From NCBI GenBank assembly GCA_035772405.1, contig JAYKKM010000144.1, positions 310,001 through 374,000 on the forward strand: 64,000 nucleotides of DNA. Reading direction: 5' to 3'. Both the position numbers and the translations under genes were made by a program. Origin of the DNA: Chrysogorgia sp. JL179-B06. Lineage: Eukaryota; Cnidaria; Anthozoa; Scleralcyonacea; Chrysogorgiidae. This document shows positions 59,728-64,000 of the stretch, one piece after another. How positions within the stretch are numbered: the first letter of the stretch is position 1; the number at the start of each line of letters is the position of its first letter. The notes under the pieces are model-generated. The model was not told the DNA's origin, did not search any database, and was given only the letters and a program-made list of their open reading frames with translations.

Positions 59728-60080
59728 AATTACAATAATTACAATAATTATAATAATTACAATAATTATAATAATTGTTTTTTAATTAATCAAATAATAT
59801 TTTAATAAAACAGTCTTCTTTACAGCAGGTATATTACAATTTAAAATATATATGTCTATAAATTCTAATTACAATCATTGCATCTATTAATAAGTAGAAA
59901 GAGATCAATATATATATATATATAAATAAAATAAAAATTCAAGTATAAAATAATCGACTTTCTTAAATGGTAAGTGCAATGTCCGTGCATTATAATAATT
60001 ACAATAATTATTATATTATAATTTTTATATTATAATTCTACAGTAATTACAATAATAATTATAATTAATTACAATAATTA
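59728..60080. repeat. AATTAC/AATTAT microsatellite tracts (intron 7)
   Basis: Several runs of ACAATAATT and ATAATT units separated by AT-rich sequence. Confidence 0.7.
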
Positions 60081-60099
60081 AGACGAGCACTGGTAAACA

Positions 60100-61390
60100 A
60101 GAATTTGTATGAAAGTAGCTTGGATTCTTCTTGTCCCATGTTAATACGAGCACGAGAAGAAGGGAGTTTATGAACTCTTATGTACTCTCAACGAATCTCA
60201 TCTAAGTACCCAGGAGGTTTCAACAAGTCATTCTGTAGAGATAAGCTTTCTCATATGCAGGGGTGGAAAATGTATCGGACCACGGTCCCAGAAAATTTTT
60301 GGGTTCCCAGAAAATATTTCAAGTTCCAGTAGCACTGTAGTAGAGAAAGAAAATGTGAAGAAAATTTTGATAAAAGTGAAAGAAATTTAGACAGGAAAGT
60401 AGAACATGTTTAGCCCATTAAGGCGCAAGAGTCTCCAGAGTAAAATAACAAATTAGGGCACACCAGGGCATAAATAATGGGTTAATGTTCCAGTCTGATC
60501 CAGTGAATGACGGTACCAGGACAAATTTGAATTCTTTTGAAAAGAAATACTTAGCCCATACTTATAAAAAACAATGTTAATCATGTAAAATATCATTACA
60601 TATTGGTTAAAAGAGCTTCTATTTATCTCACTCTAGTTCGGTAGTCCTAATTTTTTATAATTGCTAAATTCCATTGCTAAAAAGAACATGAACTGGCAGA
60701 AATGTTTTTGGTTTTGGGTCTACGGTCCCAGAAAGAAAAATATTTTTTCCACCCATGCTCATATGTGCCACTTGTGCTTATATTTAATATTCATAAGTAC
60801 TCTTTATTCCTGGTCATGACATATCACATATGGAACTCAGTTGATGTTAAAACGGTTAATATCGCCAGAAACCTTTCCAAGCCAAAATGGAACTCATATA
60901 TATATATTCCACCTATATGTTTGGTTGAAGACTTAACGATTAAGACTTCATCCGCGGAGACCGATAATAATATGGCACAAACTGCACGACTTTATTTGCA
61001 TATTTCTGCCGGCGAAAGATTTCACAGTCTGTGTTTATTTTGTCAAGGCTTAACAATCTTGCAGCCAGTAAGTTTGTTGCAACTTGATATATGTGCAGAA
61101 CCGTAGGACATTGTTGAAACAATCCAAAAAATGCTTCTTGATATAACGAGTATCACAACGATTACCAACAAGCTTGCGGTCAACCCATTGCAGATTTGTC
61201 ACAATTTCGAGAAAAAATGTCACTAAACACTCCCTATTTCGGCCTTTAAATTTTGTTAACTTTTCTTAACAAAATTTTTTTTTAATTTTTTTGTAAATTT
61301 TGTTAACAGGAAATGTCATTTCAGAGGTCTCAGAAAGGACCCCCCCCCCCCCCCCCCTAAAATGGGCTTGTCAAAGTTACTTTGCCCTCC
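60100..61390. other. Intron 7 sequence without recognised genes
   Basis: Contains short repeats of CACGGTCCCAGAAAAT-like sequence (about 60280 and 60720) and a poly-C run at about 61339-61358. No gene is supported. Confidence 0.4.
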
Positions 61391-61393
61391 CAG

Positions 61394-61690
61394 GTGAAAA
61401 CATCTACTATTTGTTCCAAAGTCGAAAACAAAGAATTACCGTGACAGATCATTTACAGTTGTCTCTGCTAAACTCTGGAACTCGTTACCACTAACTATTA
61501 TAAAGTCAGATTCAGCTACTAGTTTTAAATCTTCTCTAAAAACATATCTTTTTGAAAATTATTTTATTAACAAGTAACTTTTATTATGTAGATAGTTTAG
61601 CTTGATTGTAATTTATTTATTTTAGAATTCTCTCTACATGTAAAGCATTGAGACTTGTGTTCTATTAAATATTATTATTATTATTAAAAA
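61394..61690 (+). mobile_element. CR1/L2-like LINE 3' end (intron 7)
   Basis: Encodes the terminal segment AKLWNSLPLTIIKSDS then SFKSSLKTYLFENYF and a stop, followed by an untranslated region and an ATT microsatellite tail. Confidence 0.7.
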
Positions 61691-61904
61691 GAAAAAGACA
61701 GGAAACAACTGGGAAAGAAAAACGATTCTCAATCGTATAACATCTAACCGATGTAAAATTAATTATTTCATCTCATTTACATATCAAATGAACTGAAATA
61801 TTTCAAAGTAAAATACGGAAAAGTTGTAAAAGGTGTTACTCTATCATTTTACGAGTTCTTTCATATTAGACAAACTTAATTTTTGTTGCCAATGTCCTTT
61901 AAGG

Positions 61905-62575
61905 GAAAAAAATTACCGTTTTGGTCGGTGCTTTGAATATGGTGTCCCACAGGGCTCCATACTTGGCCCTTTGTTACTTATCCTCTATACTGCACCTCTT
62001 CAAGATGTTATACATGCATGGTTGCAACCTGAACTGTATGTTCTACGCAGACGACACCCAAATATATATATTGCTGTCAATCCTGAGCATTCCATCGATG
62101 TACTTCAAACTCTTCGGAAATGCGTAGAACATGTTATTGCTTTGGAACACCAATAATATGCTTCTGAGTAATCCTGGAAAGACAGAAGTCCTACATTTTA
62201 CTTCATGGTTCACAATGCAGCCATAACTACTTGATATTATCGTGTTTTTAATAATCATGTCAACGAAATTTGTAAGGAAGCTACTATTGCTATAAGGTCT
62301 ATATTATACTATTGCTACAGGATGTGATGTGATGCGAGGCGAGCTAACGTAACGTAATGTAACGTTGTGAAGTGTTACAGGACCCACTGAAAAACACTTC
62401 GGTGACGTGGGTATCCTGAATAAACATTATTATTATTATTATTAAGGTTAATTGGACGAATTCGGAAATATCTTCCGTATGATAGACTATATAGATGCTT
62501 GTAAATAGCATCAGAGAATTCAGAACACAGCAGCACGACTTGTAACTGGATCGAGACGTTCAGATCATATAACAT
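61905..62575 (+). mobile_element. CR1/L2-like LINE reverse-transcriptase fragment, broken (intron 7)
   Basis: YGVPQGSILGPLLLILY is followed, in a different frame, by FYADDTQIYI, then after an interruption with an ATT run (about 62290-62446) by QNTAARLVTGSRRSDHIT. Multiple frameshifts. Confidence 0.7.
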
Positions 62576-62615
62576 TAATTCGAGCTTTTGCTGTTATTTC
62601 TATTGTTATTTTCAG

Positions 62616-62682
62616 ATTTTTTGACATTCCAATGACCATATTACCAACTATCAAAAGTTCGTCCGAGATATACGGCTATATT
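62616..62682 (+). CDS. GK: Glycerol kinase, exon 8
   Basis: Encodes FFDIPMTILPTIKSSSEIYG and YI. FF-IPM-ILP--KSSSEIYG is diagnostic. Acceptor TTTTCAG; donor ATT|GTAAGT. Confidence 0.96.
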
Positions 62683-62760
62683 GTAAGTCTTTTTGATCCT
62701 TTATAATTTTAACCTGTTTTACCGACCTCAATTTCCCTTTCACAAATCTTTTTCTTCTAG

Positions 62761-62796
62761 AAAGAAGGTGTGTTCAAAGGACTGCCTTTGTCTGGG
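62761..62796 (+). CDS. GK: Glycerol kinase, exon 9
   Basis: A 36-bp micro-exon encoding KEGVFKGLPLSG, the segment before the family's GCLGDQ-type block. Acceptor TTCTTCTAG; donor GGG|GTATGT. The next exon was not found before the window ends. Confidence 0.85.
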
Positions 62797-63029
62797 GTAT
62801 GTTGATTTGCTTTATTATATGCGTCATCGACAAAAAAAACACGACAAAAACGCCCGCACACACCTCATATGTACAGTACACGAAAGCGTATACATGCAAA
62901 CGCACACACAATACATTCACGCTCACGTAAATGCGCAAAGAACTGCCAAGTAGGCATACACTGCATGTGGATGGGCTTGATCTGGATACTGGCATTTGAC
63001 TACACTACTGAGTGGACGGCAAATTGTTG

Positions 63030-63095
63030 ATTCGAGTGAGATTTGAACTCGCACCTTCCGGACCGCTGCTCTACCAGTTGAGATACCCCGCATTA
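63030..63095 (-). repeat. tRNA-derived SINE-like sequence
   Basis: The minus strand has TATCTCAACTGGTAGAGCAG (A-box) and GCGAGTTCAAATCTC (B-box) at tRNA-like spacing, but the 3' side of the anticodon stem is missing. Confidence 0.5.
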
Positions 63096-63099
63096 ACTG

Positions 63100-64000
63100 G
63101 GAACAATGTGCTAATTAATCTACTTTAGTGCCCGAAATATTTATAAAGGTTTTTGCTGAAACTGAATATTATGAAGGCATCATTTTTATTTATTAACTTT
63201 ACAACCAAGCAAGAATGCAAAATAATTAATACAAGTTAAAAATAAAAACGGAGCAGTCTTGACCATGGTTGAAGGTGTGGTGAACAGGACACGTGTCCCA
63301 TGTGAAGACCAACCTGAAAATTTTTGACAGTGATTATTTAATTTATGAATCCCTTAGTGTCTTGGTGATCAACAGGCTGCACTGGTTGGTCAGTCATGTT
63401 TTAAAATTGGAGAAGCTAAAAACACGTGAGTATTTTCACACGTATTTTTTACGATATACCACAATATTGCATTGCAAGTTGCTCACGATTGTTACACGTA
63501 TTACTATACCTACATGGGGCAGGTTCCACGAAGGGAAGTAATACATGCAACTTCACGCTACAACTTGCAACGCAATATATATTTTTTATTGATTGCAACA
63601 AAATGTTGTGAAAGGTATAAGTCACTTCAACTTTTGTTGCTGGAAAGGTGGTAGTAATACCTTACAACATAACATTGTTGGCATAAGTTTCAGGAAAGGT
63701 TGCTAGTAATACCTGCATCGAAGATCGACATCACGTTACAACGTACAACATTGTTGGCAGCAACGTTGCCGGAATTTGTTGCTCGTTTTACTTCTTCTTT
63801 ACCAAACTGTTTATAACACGCTGTTGCTTTTTTACAAGGTATGGAACAGGATGTTTTCTTCTATACAACACTGGCTATGAGGTATAAAAATATTTTACTG
63901 TTTGTTGCTAATGATGTCTGGTTATGGTGTTATGGTTGCAGGCATTTGTTGTAAGTTATTAATTCAACATTGTACTGAAACATTTTCTGAACATTCGACC
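63100..64000. other. Intron 9 sequence to the window edge
   Basis: AT-rich, with repeated ACAACATTGTTGGCA and AGTAATACCT motifs near 63600-63760. No next GK exon was recognised. Confidence 0.4.

Overview
The window is animal (invertebrate metazoan) nuclear DNA. Its right half is a host gene with spliced exons, GT-AG introns and intronic LINE, SINE, Penelope-like and MITE-like repeats. Its left half is virus-like mobile DNA of the Polinton/Maverick (adintovirus-like) class. The style of the Polinton genes resembles elements I know from cnidarians, but the sequence alone does not fix the host; a sponge or another aquatic invertebrate is possible.

Bases 1-33474 are two closely related Polintons, one nested inside the other in opposite orientation. 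Element A (12041-31394, 19,354 bp) is complete. It begins AGT and ends ACT, has terminal inverted repeats of about 790 bp (12041-12829 and 30605-31394), and is flanked by the 6-bp target duplication TGTGTC (12035-12040 and 31395-31400). It landed inside the DNA polymerase gene of element B. B therefore lies on both sides: 1-12040, running off the left edge of the window, and 31395 to about 33474. Because A is inverted relative to B, bases 1-12040 and about 12811-22675 form a giant imperfect inverted repeat.

Element A has twenty tightly packed genes. Reading from its left end there is a minus-strand block: protein-primed family B DNA polymerase, a zinc-ribbon protein and three small membrane proteins. 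A divergent plus-strand pair follows (tandem zinc-finger protein and thymidine kinase). A second minus-strand block holds a BRO-N/VRR-NUC-like/zinc-finger protein, a 46-aa cationic peptide, a 68-aa protein with a myristoylation motif, a fibre-like protein and a 493-aa protein of unknown role. The last block is plus-strand and morphogenetic: two related probable jelly-roll proteins, a chromodomain integrase, two duplicated membrane proteins, the probable major capsid protein, the packaging ATPase and a terminal membrane-associated protein. Together they suggest replication, nucleotide supply, capsid assembly, packaging and integration. No adenain-type protease was recognised.

In B the matching genes are present, but one membrane gene is split by a decayed Tc1/mariner element (4807-7580, TA duplication), and the polymerase has two frameshifts plus the insertion of A.

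From 35746 to beyond 64000 lies a plus-strand glycerol kinase gene (GK). Nine exons can be read here and the gene continues off the right edge. Its introns hold a nearly complete CR1/L2-like LINE (frameshifted in ORF2), other LINE pieces, a Penelope-like fragment with a hammerhead-like motif, tRNA- and 5S-derived SINE-like sequences, a hAT MITE, two minisatellites, and a short TIR-bounded element carrying a relic of a different Polinton capsid gene.
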